From Planctomycetota bacterium (GTDB taxonomy: Bacteria > Planctomycetota > Planctomycetia > Pirellulales > Pirellulaceae): 64,000 nt of DNA. Both the position numbers and the translations under genes were made by a program. Position 1 is the first letter of the stretch. Every line of letters starts with the position of its first letter. The notes under the pieces were generated by a model. It searched no databases. It was not told the DNA's origin and saw only the letters and a program-made list of their open reading frames with translations. Positions 16,689 through 26,165 of this stretch are shown one piece after another. The stretch lies in contig JACNKX010000100.1 in assembly GCA_014381825.1 (NCBI GenBank), positions 1 to 64,000 of the forward strand, written 5' to 3'.

Positions 16689-18545
16689 ATGAACCTTCGC
16701 GTGGTTAGCAAATTGCTTGGCATCGTCGCTATGCTGATCGGCGGCATGATGGTGTTCAGCCTGCCGTGGGCACATCCCGCATTGGGGCGGCGCAACATGG
16801 GCGACGTCGCTGGCTTTCTCGAAGTGCGTGGATTTGTCGCGCTTGTATTGAGTATGGCAATCAGTTTCTTAGTTGGCTGGTTGCTGATTCGCTATGGCCG
16901 TGGAACAGAGATTCGTTTGTATCGCAAAGAGGCAATGGCGGTTGTCGGACTCAGTTGGATCTTGGCCACGGTACTTGGTGCGTTGCCGTTTTGGCTGCGC
17001 GGAACGTATCGCGGCCCTGCGGTGCGACTCGCGGCGGATAGCAAGACTTGGCAAGTATACGATTCAGAGAACTATCTATGGCGACACTGGGACACGAAGG
17101 ACGGAAAGCAACAGCTCGGTAACGTCGAGCATCAGGTGGTCTTGGCTTTGTATAAGGCGGGCGCGAAGGGCCTGGCGCCAGACGAGTTCGCGCGAAACGT
17201 CACCGTCGACAGCCCAGTTCAACTGCTCGAAAGACTCAAGCGTGGTGATGGTGATTGGCAAGCCGCGATCATTTTCCCGGACGAAGAGGAAGCTCCCGAT
17301 GCGCGCCGAGGAAACTATCGGTTGCGATGGATCAGGATGGGAGTTGCCGACGCGCTCTTCGAATCGCAATCTGGTTTCAGTACGACTGGCGCGACCGTTC
17401 TCTCCGATCTCGAAGATCCCGTTCTTGTTCCGCACTGCTTACTGTTTTGGCGAAGCAGCACGCACTTTCTTGGCGGACTCGGAATCATTGTTTTATTCGT
17501 TGCGATTCTTGGGCAGGGTTCCGCTGGCAAGGCGATGATGCGAGCTGAAATGCCTGGCCCGAGCAAAGATGGTTCGCAAGCGCGGATGCAGCAGACCGCA
17601 TGGCTGTTTGCCGCGATCTACTGCATTTTGAATCTGGTGCTGACGATCATCTTATGTATCCAGGGACTTAGCTTGTTCGACGCGCTATGTCACGCGTTTG
17701 GCACCATGGCGACCGGAGGATTCAGTACCTGGAACAAAAGTCTCGGCCACTTTGATAGCGCCATGATCGAGTACACGGTCACGCTCTTTATGATCATCGC
17801 AGGAACGAATTTTACGCTGCTATACTTTGTCGCGTTCGGCCAGTTCAAGCGCATGTTCGAGGACGTTGAATGGCGAACGTACCTTGGAGTGATCGCGGGC
17901 GTTACGCTTCTCGTCGTATTGACGGGACTTCGCCATGGCAACTTCGAAGGTCCGAGCGAAGCGATCCGATACGGTTTGTTCCAGGTTGTCGCGATTGTCA
18001 CGACGACGGGATTCGGAACGCACGATTTCGATCAATGGAGCAGCTTCGGACGAGGCGTGTTGTTCTTGTTGATGTTTGTTGGCGGCTGTGCCGGCAGCAC
18101 CGGCGGTGGCATGAAAGTGATCCGCCATATCCTATTCCTGAAAATCATGAAACTAGAGATTGAACAGGCATTTCACCCGAGCGTCGTCCGACCCCTTCGA
18201 CTTGGCGGCAGGCCCGTCGAAGATCCAGACCTTCGTAAGAACATCCTCGTCTACTTTGGATTGATCTTGGTCATCTTCGTCTTCAGTTGGATGTTCGTCG
18301 TGGCGATCGAGCCTGATGCGACTTGGGGCACCACGATCGAACACAAATTGATCGACAGCGCTAGCGCCGTCGCCTCAACACTCAACAACATTGGTCCGGG
18401 CCTAGGCACGGTTGGCTCGACTCAAAACTATGGTCACTTCAGCTCAACCACCAAGTTCCTATTCGTCTGGCTGATGATGATCGGCCGAATTGAGATCTTC
18501 GCGATCCTCGTGTTGTTCATGCCGTCGTTCTGGCGCAATCGATAG
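16689..18545 (+). CDS. trkH: Trk potassium uptake channel TrkH with large extracytoplasmic insertion
   Basis: A 618-residue inner-membrane potassium channel subunit, well above the usual ~480. Four pore-loop regions are visible: STTGATV (about 231), ATGGFST, TTTGFGTHD and NNIGPGLGT, plus GGCAGSTGGGMK, the loop typical of TrkH/KtrB. The extra length is an insertion at about residues 105-215 between a helix ending ALPFWLRG and the first pore loop, a part that should face the periplasm. The insert is polar, with a possible helix-turn-helix-like stretch (HQVVLALYKAGAKGL). Adjacent to trkA, its expected partner. The insertion's role is unknown. Confidence 0.93.
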   Translation: MNLRVVSKLLGIVAMLIGGMMVFSLPWAHPALGRRNMGDVAGFLEVRGFVALVLSMAISFLVGWLLIRYGRGTEIRLYRKEAMAVVGLSWILATVLGALPFWLRGTYRGPAVRLAADSKTWQVYDSENYLWRHWDTKDGKQQLGNVEHQVVLALYKAGAKGLAPDEFARNVTVDSPVQLLERLKRGDGDWQAAIIFPDEEEAPDARRGNYRLRWIRMGVADALFESQSGFSTTGATVLSDLEDPVLVPHCLLFWRSSTHFLGGLGIIVLFVAILGQGSAGKAMMRAEMPGPSKDGSQARMQQTAWLFAAIYCILNLVLTIILCIQGLSLFDALCHAFGTMATGGFSTWNKSLGHFDSAMIEYTVTLFMIIAGTNFTLLYFVAFGQFKRMFEDVEWRTYLGVIAGVTLLVVLTGLRHGNFEGPSEAIRYGLFQVVAIVTTTGFGTHDFDQWSSFGRGVLFLLMFVGGCAGSTGGGMKVIRHILFLKIMKLEIEQAFHPSVVRPLRLGGRPVEDPDLRKNILVYFGLILVIFVFSWMFVVAIEPDATWGTTIEHKLIDSASAVASTLNNIGPGLGTVGSTQNYGHFSSTTKFLFVWLMMIGRIEIFAILVLFMPSFWRNR

Positions 18546-18556
18546 GTAAATCCTCC

Positions 18557-19369
18557 CTAAGCGCCCGCCAGGACTGCTTTCCGAACGGTGGCGAAGTGAC
18601 GTTTGGAGCTTTCGAAGAAGGCGGTCGGAAGGACGTTGTAATCTTGGAGAGCCGCTTCCACGAGTTCCCAGCCGACTGCGGCAGCCTCATCGAAAGCTCG
18701 AAGACCCTTTTCGATTCGCTCGTTCTTATCCGCAAAGTTGCGGAAGATGAACGGGCGTCGGCCCTGGAAGTAGGCGAAACGTATTAACGGTCGCAGGGCG
18801 AGGAGTTTCACTAGCGGCCAATCAAACCGTTCTGTTGCATCTTGAATGCGCGGCCCCACGACCGTCTCTTGTTCGTTCAGGAAAAACGCCTTGAACACAT
18901 CACGTTTCTCAGCCGTCGAAAGCTCCTGTCCGCTACGTCGCGCCGCGTGACAACGTTGCAGCGAGACGAGCAGTGACTGTGGTACGAATTGTTCTGCTTC
19001 CGGGTGATCACCGAATCGTTCAGTGAAGTGATAGGACGTATAGGTTTCGATGCAGACGCGTCGATTGATTTCGCGAAAGGCATCGGCGAACGCGTCGAGT
19101 TGACTGAGTCGAGCCACTCGCTTGCTTGGCGAAAACGCATATTGCCACGAACACCACCACCCCAACTTTAGTCCGAAGTGAAAGTAGCCTCGCGCCCACA
19201 TCGCACCGTGAGCAGCAATCAACGGGAAGATGAGATTCCGCTCCGAATGCTCGTACAAATGATGGTAAACAGTTGCACGTTGGCCAAGATCGGTTAACCC
19301 GCCAGCGAGTTTCTCAGCTTCCGTGTGCAGGGAATCGAAATAGCTCCTGAGAGCTGGATTGGTCGGCAT
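18557..19369 (-). CDS. Conserved hypothetical protein
   Basis: A 270-residue protein that I do not recognise. It is mostly helical, rich in Arg, His and aromatics, with an amphipathic stretch HFGLKLGWWCSWQYAF around residue 62 and HYFTERFG-like segments; no confident transmembrane helix or signal peptide. A GGGAG nine bases before the ATG at 19369 fixes the start; a longer reading to 19567 exists but its N-terminus looks like non-coding translation. It converges on trkH and follows the symporter gene on the minus strand only after a 200-base gap. Confidence 0.7.
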   Translation of the reverse strand: MPTNPALRSYFDSLHTEAEKLAGGLTDLGQRATVYHHLYEHSERNLIFPLIAAHGAMWARGYFHFGLKLGWWCSWQYAFSPSKRVARLSQLDAFADAFREINRRVCIETYTSYHFTERFGDHPEAEQFVPQSLLVSLQRCHAARRSGQELSTAEKRDVFKAFFLNEQETVVGPRIQDATERFDWPLVKLLALRPLIRFAYFQGRRPFIFRNFADKNERIEKGLRAFDEAAAVGWELVEAALQDYNVLPTAFFESSKRHFATVRKAVLAGA

Positions 19370-19579
19370 TGTTCGAGGCTCCCGGACGTTTTGAGTTGAT
19401 GTACTGTCAGCACAACCGCACAAATTAGACGTCGTTAACAGGGCTCCCCGAATGGTGAGCCAGACAGTTCTGTCTCGCAGCCCGCGCGCGAGTCGTTCTT
19501 GCACTGAGAAAACGTCGCCAAGGGGACCGATGCGAACGAACGCCTCTCCGGTCGCGGCTGGGGTCACCTAGTTCAGTCG

Positions 19580-21079
19580 CTATTCCAAGTTACCGGGAGC
19601 GTCCTGAAGCGCTTCCGGGTGACCATTTCCGGCTGCTTCCAACCGAGCGATCACCGCACAACCGCATGAGTCGCTCCAGACGTTGACGCTCGTGCGGCAC
19701 ATGTCGAGCACGCGGTCGACGGCGATGATGATGCCTTGCATTTCTACCGGTAACTTCACGGCTTGCAGGATGATCACCATCATGACCAATCCCGCATGTG
19801 GAATGCCCGCTGCGCCGACGCTCGCTAGAAGAGCCGTAAATGCAACGATGACTTGCTCGCCGATCGGCAAGTTGTGGCCGTGATAAAGTTGTGCGATGAA
19901 CAGCACGGCAACGGCCTCGTACAGTGCCGTGCCGTCCATATTGATCGTGGCACCCAACGGCAACACGAACGAACTGACTCGGTTACTCACGCCAGCGCGT
20001 TCTTCCACGCTGGCCAGCGTCAACGGAAGCGTCCCGTTGCTGGACGCGGAACTGAATGCGGTCAGCAACGCCGGGCTCATCGCCTTTACGTATTCCAACG
20101 GGTCACGCCTAGCGACAAACTTAATGATCAACGGCAATGTAATGATCGCGTGAAACGAAAGCGCGCACACCACGGTCAGCATATACCAACCAAGCGATTT
20201 GAAGACTTCGATGCCTTGCGTGGACGTGACGTAAAGCATCAGAAACAACACACCAAGCGGCGCGAGTTTAATGATCGCCATCGTCATCGCCATCATGACC
20301 TCGAACGCAGCGCCAAAGAAGTCACGGACGATTTGTGCAGTCTTTCCCCCAACGATCAAGGCAAAGATCGCGAATGCCAACGAGAAACAAATGATCGACA
20401 GGAAGTTGCCATCGGCCAAGGCTCCGATCGGGTTGGCCGGGATCATCGTCTCAACTTGATTGAACAGCACTTCACCCAAGTTGCCCGAAGTGACTTTGGC
20501 TTCTTGAGCTTGCTCGTTCATCTCGCCGCCAAGCCCTGGCCGAATGATATTGACCATCGCCAATCCGGTGACGATCGCAAGCAGACTGGTGATCATGTAA
20601 TAGGTCAGCGTCCGCCCAAACATCTTTCCGAGGCGCTCCGCGTGTCCAAGGCCCATGACGCCGGTGACCAGCGACGTCGCGATCAGCGGCACAGCAACCA
20701 TGCGAAGCATCCTCAAGAACAGCCCGCCCAATCGCTGCGCGGCTTCGCCAACCCAACGTGACCAAGAACGTCCATGCTGATGAAAGATGTCAAACGCCTG
20801 CGCATCCTGCGCGTGAAGTTTCTCTAGCGTCGCTACGGAGTTAGGCGTACGTCGAGTCCCATCGATGACGAATCTCCGCTCCGAACCATCCTCCTGCGTT
20901 AGCTCGATGGTGATCAGGTTCGCGCTGTCGTGAAGCGTGGCCGCCGTAATTCCAGCGGGCAGTTTGTCGTCCGCAACGGTCGTGTTTCGATCTGAAACCG
21001 TAAAGTTGAGCGTCAACCCAATCGCCGCGCCTAAGACCATCCCACCGAGGATCTGCCAATGAAGAGCGAGTCGAGACAT
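19580..21079 (-). CDS. Dicarboxylate/amino acid:cation (Na+ or H+) symporter
   Basis: A 499-residue inner-membrane transporter of the DAACS (GltP/DctA) family that imports acidic amino acids or C4-dicarboxylates with cations. The substrate-binding signature GATINMDGTALYEAVAVLFIAQ, the serine-rich re-entrant hairpin AFSSASSNGTLPLT and the C-terminal DRVLDMCRTSVNVWSD are all present. It is about 70 residues longer than usual because of a periplasmic insertion between the first helix and VAVPLIATSLV (about residues 30-105, with a small beta-rich segment). GGAGAAGGA before the ATG supports the start. It is not obviously in an operon. Confidence 0.93.
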   Translation of the reverse strand: MSRLALHWQILGGMVLGAAIGLTLNFTVSDRNTTVADDKLPAGITAATLHDSANLITIELTQEDGSERRFVIDGTRRTPNSVATLEKLHAQDAQAFDIFHQHGRSWSRWVGEAAQRLGGLFLRMLRMVAVPLIATSLVTGVMGLGHAERLGKMFGRTLTYYMITSLLAIVTGLAMVNIIRPGLGGEMNEQAQEAKVTSGNLGEVLFNQVETMIPANPIGALADGNFLSIICFSLAFAIFALIVGGKTAQIVRDFFGAAFEVMMAMTMAIIKLAPLGVLFLMLYVTSTQGIEVFKSLGWYMLTVVCALSFHAIITLPLIIKFVARRDPLEYVKAMSPALLTAFSSASSNGTLPLTLASVEERAGVSNRVSSFVLPLGATINMDGTALYEAVAVLFIAQLYHGHNLPIGEQVIVAFTALLASVGAAGIPHAGLVMMVIILQAVKLPVEMQGIIIAVDRVLDMCRTSVNVWSDSCGCAVIARLEAAGNGHPEALQDAPGNLE

Positions 21080-21289
21080 GAGTTCCTTCTCCGGGGGATT
21101 CGCCTCGAATTTGTGGCGAGACGTGATGAGCTCTTTTCGTGCGGAAGTCGCGAAGACGCAGCGTGCGGTAGAATCTGGTGATGCGGATTATAACGCGAAG
21201 TATTCCGCGAGCGACAGGGCGACTGGTGAATCGTGTGACGTACAATTCGAGAGACGAAGATCTAGAATCATCTGGTCGGGAGAGTTGGT

Positions 21290-21595
21290 ATGGGACGCTT
21301 TCTAGCAATTGCAGCGATAATGGTCGTCACGAGTCTAGCGAGTATGGACAATGCTGACGGCGCACCACGCGGTCGCTTGCGGCTGTTTGCTCGGAGCTAT
21401 TCATCGAATGGTCCGATCGCCTTTGGCGCGCCGACGTTTCCGAATAACTACGGCACTCGTTATCGCTCGCCATCCGTAGAACAGCTATACCCGAAATACT
21501 ACGGCAGCTTTCACTACCGTCATCTCGACAACATCGGTATCCCGTCCGGAGACATCGGCCTCCGTGGAAACGGATTGTACATGTCGCCGTGGTAA
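21290..21595 (+). CDS. Small secreted protein
   Basis: A 101-residue protein with an N-terminal signal peptide (FLAIAAIMVVTSLASM, cleavage probably around ADGA) and a mature part rich in Tyr, Gly, Arg, Pro and Ser. It has no recognised domain and no cysteine. GGGAGAG stands seven bases before the ATG. It lies between the divergent symporter gene and the convergent P-type ATPase gene, so it is probably its own transcript. Function unknown. Confidence 0.65.
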   Translation: MGRFLAIAAIMVVTSLASMDNADGAPRGRLRLFARSYSSNGPIAFGAPTFPNNYGTRYRSPSVEQLYPKYYGSFHYRHLDNIGIPSGDIGLRGNGLYMSPW

Positions 21596-21600
21596 CCGAG

Positions 21601-23766
21601 TTACTTTCGCAATAGCCGCATACCGTTGAAGACGACAAGTAACGACGCGCCGGTGTCGGCAGCGATGGCCATCCAAAGTGATGCGAGCCCGCACGCGGCG
21701 AGTGCGACGAATAGCAACTTGAGTCCCAAGGCAAACGCGATGTTTTGCTTGATCGTACCGAGCGTGCGTCGCGCTAGCCGGATTAACCAGGGGATCTTCG
21801 AGAGATCATCGGACATGAGCGCGATGTCGGCGGCTTCGATCGCTGCGTCCGTGCCGATAGCTCCCATGACGATGCCGACAGTCGCTGCGGCCATCGCCGG
21901 TGAATCGTTCACTCCATCGCCAATCATCGCGACTGAGCCGTATTCTTGGTGCAGCGATTTAAGTTCGCGAAGTTTGTCTTCCGGCAATGCCTCGGCCAAA
22001 AAACCATCGACGCCCACGGCATCGGCGATCGCCTGCCCCGTCTCTTGGTTGTCGCCGGTCAGCATTCGGATGTGCTGAATGCCAAGTTGCCGAAGTTGCT
22101 GAACAACACGATCAGCTCCTTCTCGCACCGTATCACCGACACTGATCAAACCGCAGACATGCGCCTCGCTTCCTATTGCGATGACCGAACCGCCTGCGGC
22201 CTTGAGGTCGACACTGTGGCTGTGAGCTGCCTCGGAATTCGGCATTCGTTCGAGCATCAGCCGATGACTGCCAATCCAATAGGGCTTTCCGTCCACGGTT
22301 CCTTCGGCCCCTCGCCCAGTCAGGCTTTGATAGTCGTCGGTCTCGGCGATTTGAATACCTTCCTGTTCGGCACAATCTAAGATCGCTTGGGCAATCGGAT
22401 GCGTACTTTGCGATTCGAGGGCCGCGGCCCGATGGAGCAACTCGGCTCGCGAATGATCGTTCAGCGGAACAACCTCTCTCACCACAGGTTCACCACGTGT
22501 GAGCGTACCGGTTTTGTCGATCGCGATCGCGTGCAAGCCTGCGACAGCCTCCAGGTATCGTCCCCCTTTGATCAAGACGCCGTGATTGGCGGCACGTGTT
22601 AAAGCTGATACCACACTGACGGGCGTCGAGATGACTAACGCGCACGGACAAGCAATTACAAGCAAGACGAGGGCGTTGTAAATCCAGATCCCCCAGGAAG
22701 CACCTCCAAGCAGAGGCGGGCCAATCGCGATCAGCAATGCTAGAGCCATCATCGCCGGAGTGTAGTAACGAGCGAACTTCTCGATCCATTGTTCTGAGGG
22801 AGCTCGGCCTGCGTGAGCTTCTTGAACCAGGTGAATGATTCGCGCCAAAGTCGTGTCGCTGGACTGACGGGTGACTTCAATCTCAAGGGTGCCGCCACCG
22901 TTAATCGTGCCAGCGAACGCGTTGTTGCCGAGTATTTTCGCGACGGGAAGCGATTCACCAGTAATCGGCGCTTGATTTACAGACGACTCGCCCGCGACGA
23001 CTCGCCCGTCCAATGGGATACTCTCCGCGGGATGCACGATGATCTTTGCGCCGATCTGCACGTCAGCGACGGGCCGTTCATGGGTGTGATCACAACTGGG
23101 GTCAAGAACTCGTGCGGTTGGAGGCGTGAGGCTCAGCAGCGAACTTACAGCGCGGCGCGCTCGTTCCATGCTCCAGTGTTCGAGCAGCAGAGAAACCTGG
23201 AACAAGAAAGTGACGACCGCGGCCTCCAGCCACTGCCCCAAACAGATCGCCCCCGCGACGGCGACGCACATCAGCAAGTTCATGTCGGCTCGAAGTCTCC
23301 GCAGGGCGAGCCATGCCTTGGGAAGCACGAACCAAAGTCCGAGGCCGATGGATAGCGAATAGAACAGCTGCGAAGCGAGCGGCGTCGCGTGTTCGTTACT
23401 TAGTAACTCCACTTCGAATGGAGCGAACGGATTGCCTGCAGTAAGAGCATGCGCACCGAAGCCGAGTGCGACGGTCACTGCGGCGACAAGCGTCAGCAGA
23501 AGGCGTACGTTTTGGAATCCGGTCGATGATTTCGGCTCACTCGGCTGATCCTCGCGGCTGGCATGCATGCCGATCTCAGTGACTTGTGCGATGATCTTGT
23601 CGACGGAGGACGTAGCGTCATCATAGGAAACCAACATGCGACCATTGATCAGGTCGAAGTTCAGATCTTCGATGCCCGGCTTGCTTCGTAGTTGCTCGCG
23701 AAGCTGTGCCGCCTCGTCCGCGCAATCAAGCTCGGCGACTTGCAGGGCGATTTTAGTGGTGGCCAT
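21601..23766 (-). CDS. Heavy-metal translocating P-type ATPase (Zn/Cd/Co type)
   Basis: A 721-residue inner-membrane pump exporting divalent soft metals with ATP. It has an N-terminal HMA-like domain (1-70), eight predicted membrane helices, the CPC motif (373-375, IACPCALV) of P1B ATPases, phosphorylation site DKTGTLT (Asp417), STHPIAQ in the nucleotide domain and the GDGVNDSPAM hinge. NEAAHSHS and a DPSCDHTHERP loop add metal ligands. Oddly the HMA domain has ELDCADEA, a single cysteine instead of CxxC, with acidic residues beside it, which suits zinc more than copper. It is divergent from a ZIP transporter gene, sharing a 139-base intergenic region, so a metal homeostasis pair is likely. 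Confidence 0.93.
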   Translation of the reverse strand: MATTKIALQVAELDCADEAAQLREQLRSKPGIEDLNFDLINGRMLVSYDDATSSVDKIIAQVTEIGMHASREDQPSEPKSSTGFQNVRLLLTLVAAVTVALGFGAHALTAGNPFAPFEVELLSNEHATPLASQLFYSLSIGLGLWFVLPKAWLALRRLRADMNLLMCVAVAGAICLGQWLEAAVVTFLFQVSLLLEHWSMERARRAVSSLLSLTPPTARVLDPSCDHTHERPVADVQIGAKIIVHPAESIPLDGRVVAGESSVNQAPITGESLPVAKILGNNAFAGTINGGGTLEIEVTRQSSDTTLARIIHLVQEAHAGRAPSEQWIEKFARYYTPAMMALALLIAIGPPLLGGASWGIWIYNALVLLVIACPCALVISTPVSVVSALTRAANHGVLIKGGRYLEAVAGLHAIAIDKTGTLTRGEPVVREVVPLNDHSRAELLHRAAALESQSTHPIAQAILDCAEQEGIQIAETDDYQSLTGRGAEGTVDGKPYWIGSHRLMLERMPNSEAAHSHSVDLKAAGGSVIAIGSEAHVCGLISVGDTVREGADRVVQQLRQLGIQHIRMLTGDNQETGQAIADAVGVDGFLAEALPEDKLRELKSLHQEYGSVAMIGDGVNDSPAMAAATVGIVMGAIGTDAAIEAADIALMSDDLSKIPWLIRLARRTLGTIKQNIAFALGLKLLFVALAACGLASLWMAIAADTGASLLVVFNGMRLLRK

Positions 23767-23905
23767 GCTCGAATGATTGAAGAAGTGTTCTGGTGCGTCA
23801 AGCTCGGCTTGCTTCCCCGGATCTGGCCCTTGTAACGCGGCTGCATTCGCCTAAGCTGGCGTGTTTCTTCATTTCGCAAGCTTTTTGACCTGCCGTCCGC
23901 CCCAT

Positions 23906-24889
23906 ATGTCGCCCACCTTGCTGCTCGTCGTCTACTGTGTCCTGATCGTCTCAGCTTCGTTGCTGGGCGGTTGGTTGCCGTTTTTTGTGCAACTGACTCA
24001 TCGCCGGATGCAAGTGTTGATGAGCTTCGTCGGGGGGCTGATGCTCGGGGTTGCGTTGTTGCATCTGATCCCACACGCCTTATTGGCCCAGGCGAAATCG
24101 GCACATCATGACGCTGCATCCGCGGCAACGTCGGTCGAACACGACGCTGTGATTGAAGCGGCAGCGATCGATCAGGTCGCCTATTCAGTGGTCGCGGGAG
24201 TTTTGCTGACTTTCTTCATGATTCGCTTCTTTCACGTGCATCAACACGGACATGAAGTGGGCGACGGACACGAGCACCATGATGACACTTGTGATCATGG
24301 GCCGCATGACCATACCCACACTCAGGCGCACACGCACCATCTCAGTTGGTCAGGGCTATTCTTCGGATTGGCACTGCATACCTTCTTCGACGGACTGGCG
24401 CTAGGTGTGAGCGTCAAAGCTGATGCGCTCGACGGAGTTGCGGTTTTGTTCGGTTTCGGTACGTTCTTGGCGATTGCTTTGCACAAGCCGCTGGATTCGC
24501 TGTCCTTGACGTGTGTCATGAGCGGCGGTCGCTGGACTCGCAAGTCGATCAGCATGGTGAATTTAGCATTCGCGTCGATGTGTCCGTTGGGCGCGGTCGC
24601 CTCTTATTTCACGCTGGGCTTATTTGGCGGCTCGCAAGCGATGGTCCTTAGCTGCGCTCTTGGTTTCGCAGGCGGGATTTTTCTGTGTATCGCGCTCGCC
24701 GACATCTTGCCCGAATTACAGTTCCATCAACACGATCGCGGTTTGCTATCCGCTGCGCTCTTGTTTGGCGTGTTATTGGCGTATCTGATCGGATTTGTTG
24801 AGCCAGCGCATAGCCACGCGGGGCCGCATCCACCGAGTGTTCCGGGACAGTCCTCGGACGATCACGTCGGGCATGATCACTCGAATTAG
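23906..24889 (+). CDS. ZIP family metal transporter with histidine-rich loop
   Basis: A 327-residue membrane protein of the ZIP family (zinc/iron/manganese import). About eight helices; a loop at residues 110-145 contains thirteen histidines, a presumed zinc sensor or chelator, and the C-terminus is also His-rich. Helix IV has HTFFDGLALG (158-167), close to the HNxxDG consensus. Helix V reads ALHKPLDSL (192-200), where many ZIPs have HExPHE, so a lysine and an aspartate replace expected metal ligands. The start at 23906 follows family N-termini; an upstream in-frame ATG at 23861 would add 15 unlikely residues. Divergent with the zinc-type P-ATPase. Confidence 0.88.
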   Translation: MSPTLLLVVYCVLIVSASLLGGWLPFFVQLTHRRMQVLMSFVGGLMLGVALLHLIPHALLAQAKSAHHDAASAATSVEHDAVIEAAAIDQVAYSVVAGVLLTFFMIRFFHVHQHGHEVGDGHEHHDDTCDHGPHDHTHTQAHTHHLSWSGLFFGLALHTFFDGLALGVSVKADALDGVAVLFGFGTFLAIALHKPLDSLSLTCVMSGGRWTRKSISMVNLAFASMCPLGAVASYFTLGLFGGSQAMVLSCALGFAGGIFLCIALADILPELQFHQHDRGLLSAALLFGVLLAYLIGFVEPAHSHAGPHPPSVPGQSSDDHVGHDHSN

Positions 24890-24908
24890 GCCGCTGCCAT
24901 CTGGGAAC

Positions 24909-25598
24909 TTACTCGCCGACCGATTCCTCGGCGGGAAAGCGTAATCCCGCGCAGATTGCGTAGGCGGCATCGCGGCTTTCATTCAACTTATTGGGCATAA
25001 CCAACAAGTTGATTTTGTAGAAGCGTCCACCGTGAAGTAGCGCCAGCGTTTGCCGCTCGACGAGGATCGTGCCTTCACCTATCTTCAGCTTCAAATTACT
25101 GACGTAGCGGGCACAGGGGACCGAACCGATCACCATGGGAATCGGCGGTTCGAGTATTACAGTTTTGCTCGCTTCTAAATCTTTAGCGACCGCGGCGGTG
25201 AACTCGCCCACATTGGCCTCCGTCACGTCGTCGAAACCGCCTAAGCTGTTTTCCTCGACGACGACATCGATTCGCGGCAAACTATTGCGGCTCTCGTTGT
25301 GGAACCGCACAACGTACTTGCTGTCGCGTGGCATCGGCTTCCAGTCGACTGGCGAACCGATCTCGATTCGCCCGCCATCAAGCGGTGGCAGGTATTCGCT
25401 CAGCGGCAGGGACGGCGGATCGATTCGTTTGATCTCAGGTGTCGCCGGAGCTGCAGGGACGGGTGCAGAGACTTCTGGATCGTTGGTTTCGGGGGCGGTG
25501 CGGGAAGGTGCGGCGTTACTGGCCGCGGGCTTTGGTTTGCCGCAAGCAGCGAGCGTCAGTGCCGCGAAGAGAACCATGAACGAGCAGCAAGCTCTCAT
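24909..25598 (-). CDS. Secreted lipoprotein of unknown function
   Basis: A 229-residue protein with a lipoprotein signal: FMVLFAALTLAACG gives a lipobox with Cys19, followed by a Pro/Ala-rich linker to about residue 50. The folded part is beta-rich (GGRIEIGSPVDWKPM, YVVRFHNESRN, RIDVVVEEN), with no domain recognised. Probably anchored in a membrane facing the periplasm. AAAGG precedes the start. It converges on the ZIP gene with 19 bases between; co-regulation is not implied. Confidence 0.75.
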   Translation of the reverse strand: MRACCSFMVLFAALTLAACGKPKPAASNAAPSRTAPETNDPEVSAPVPAAPATPEIKRIDPPSLPLSEYLPPLDGGRIEIGSPVDWKPMPRDSKYVVRFHNESRNSLPRIDVVVEENSLGGFDDVTEANVGEFTAAVAKDLEASKTVILEPPIPMVIGSVPCARYVSNLKLKIGEGTILVERQTLALLHGGRFYKINLLVMPNKLNESRDAAYAICAGLRFPAEESVGE

Positions 25599-25704
25599 TC
25601 GATCCGCCTTTTGCTAGAGAACATGAACGCGGCTTTTTTGCTCCGCGAAAATGCGGGCAATTTGGGAACGCTCGTTCGTCGTGCGAACGGCCACGTACTC
25701 GACA

Positions 25705-26004
25705 CTATTCCTCGATCGCTTCCTTGACCTTTTGGACGAAGTGCGGCGTCTTGCCGTCTTTGCTGAGTTCAACAGCCTTCTTTTCGGCCTGCTTCTTTTG
25801 GTTGAACTCGTACAGAGCGACGCGCTTCAGCGATTGGTTGAAGACGCCGTAGAAGAGTTTGATCCGGACTTCGGCTGCGACCTTCTTCTTTCGCTTGGCG
25901 GGCGCCTTCTTTTTCTTCTTCGGAGCGCCTTCGGCCTTTTCCTTGGCTTCCGCAGCTTCCACTTCTTCTCGTAACGCTTTGCGACTGACTACTTTGCGTG
26001 CCAT
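25705..26004 (-). CDS. Lysine-rich small protein, possibly nucleic-acid binding
   Basis: A 99-residue basic protein. Residues 12-45 alternate Lys, Ala and Glu and include KKKKKAPAKRKKK, a tail reminiscent of bacterial histone H1-like proteins. Residues 46-99 look like a compact domain (VRIKLFYGVFNQSLKRVALY, PHFVQKVKEAIEE). Similar small proteins occur in planctomycetes; function is unknown and DNA or RNA binding is inference from charge. Single gene between the lipoprotein and Bfd-like genes. Only a weak ribosome-binding site is visible. Confidence 0.75.
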   Translation of the reverse strand: MARKVVSRKALREEVEAAEAKEKAEGAPKKKKKAPAKRKKKVAAEVRIKLFYGVFNQSLKRVALYEFNQKKQAEKKAVELSKDGKTPHFVQKVKEAIEE

Positions 26005-26165
26005 AGAATACTGCCGAGCAACAAGGGGTCAAGCTATCGAGTCCCCTCCGGTGAAGGGGAACCTCATCAATTAGGCTCTCATGATAACGAATTCGCTATT
26101 GATTCGCCAGTTGGCGCTGGATTACAGAATGATGCGTACAGAATAATCATTTCTCGCCTGATTAG

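Noticed and set aside
23790-23815. CAAGC/GCTTG inverted repeat between zinc transporter genes as a metal-regulator operator
   Set aside because: Five-base arms with no match to a known Zur or MerR consensus that I can establish.
26042-26060. Hairpin TCCCCT...AGGGGA upstream of the lysine-rich gene
   Set aside because: Six-base arms only; too short to distinguish from chance.
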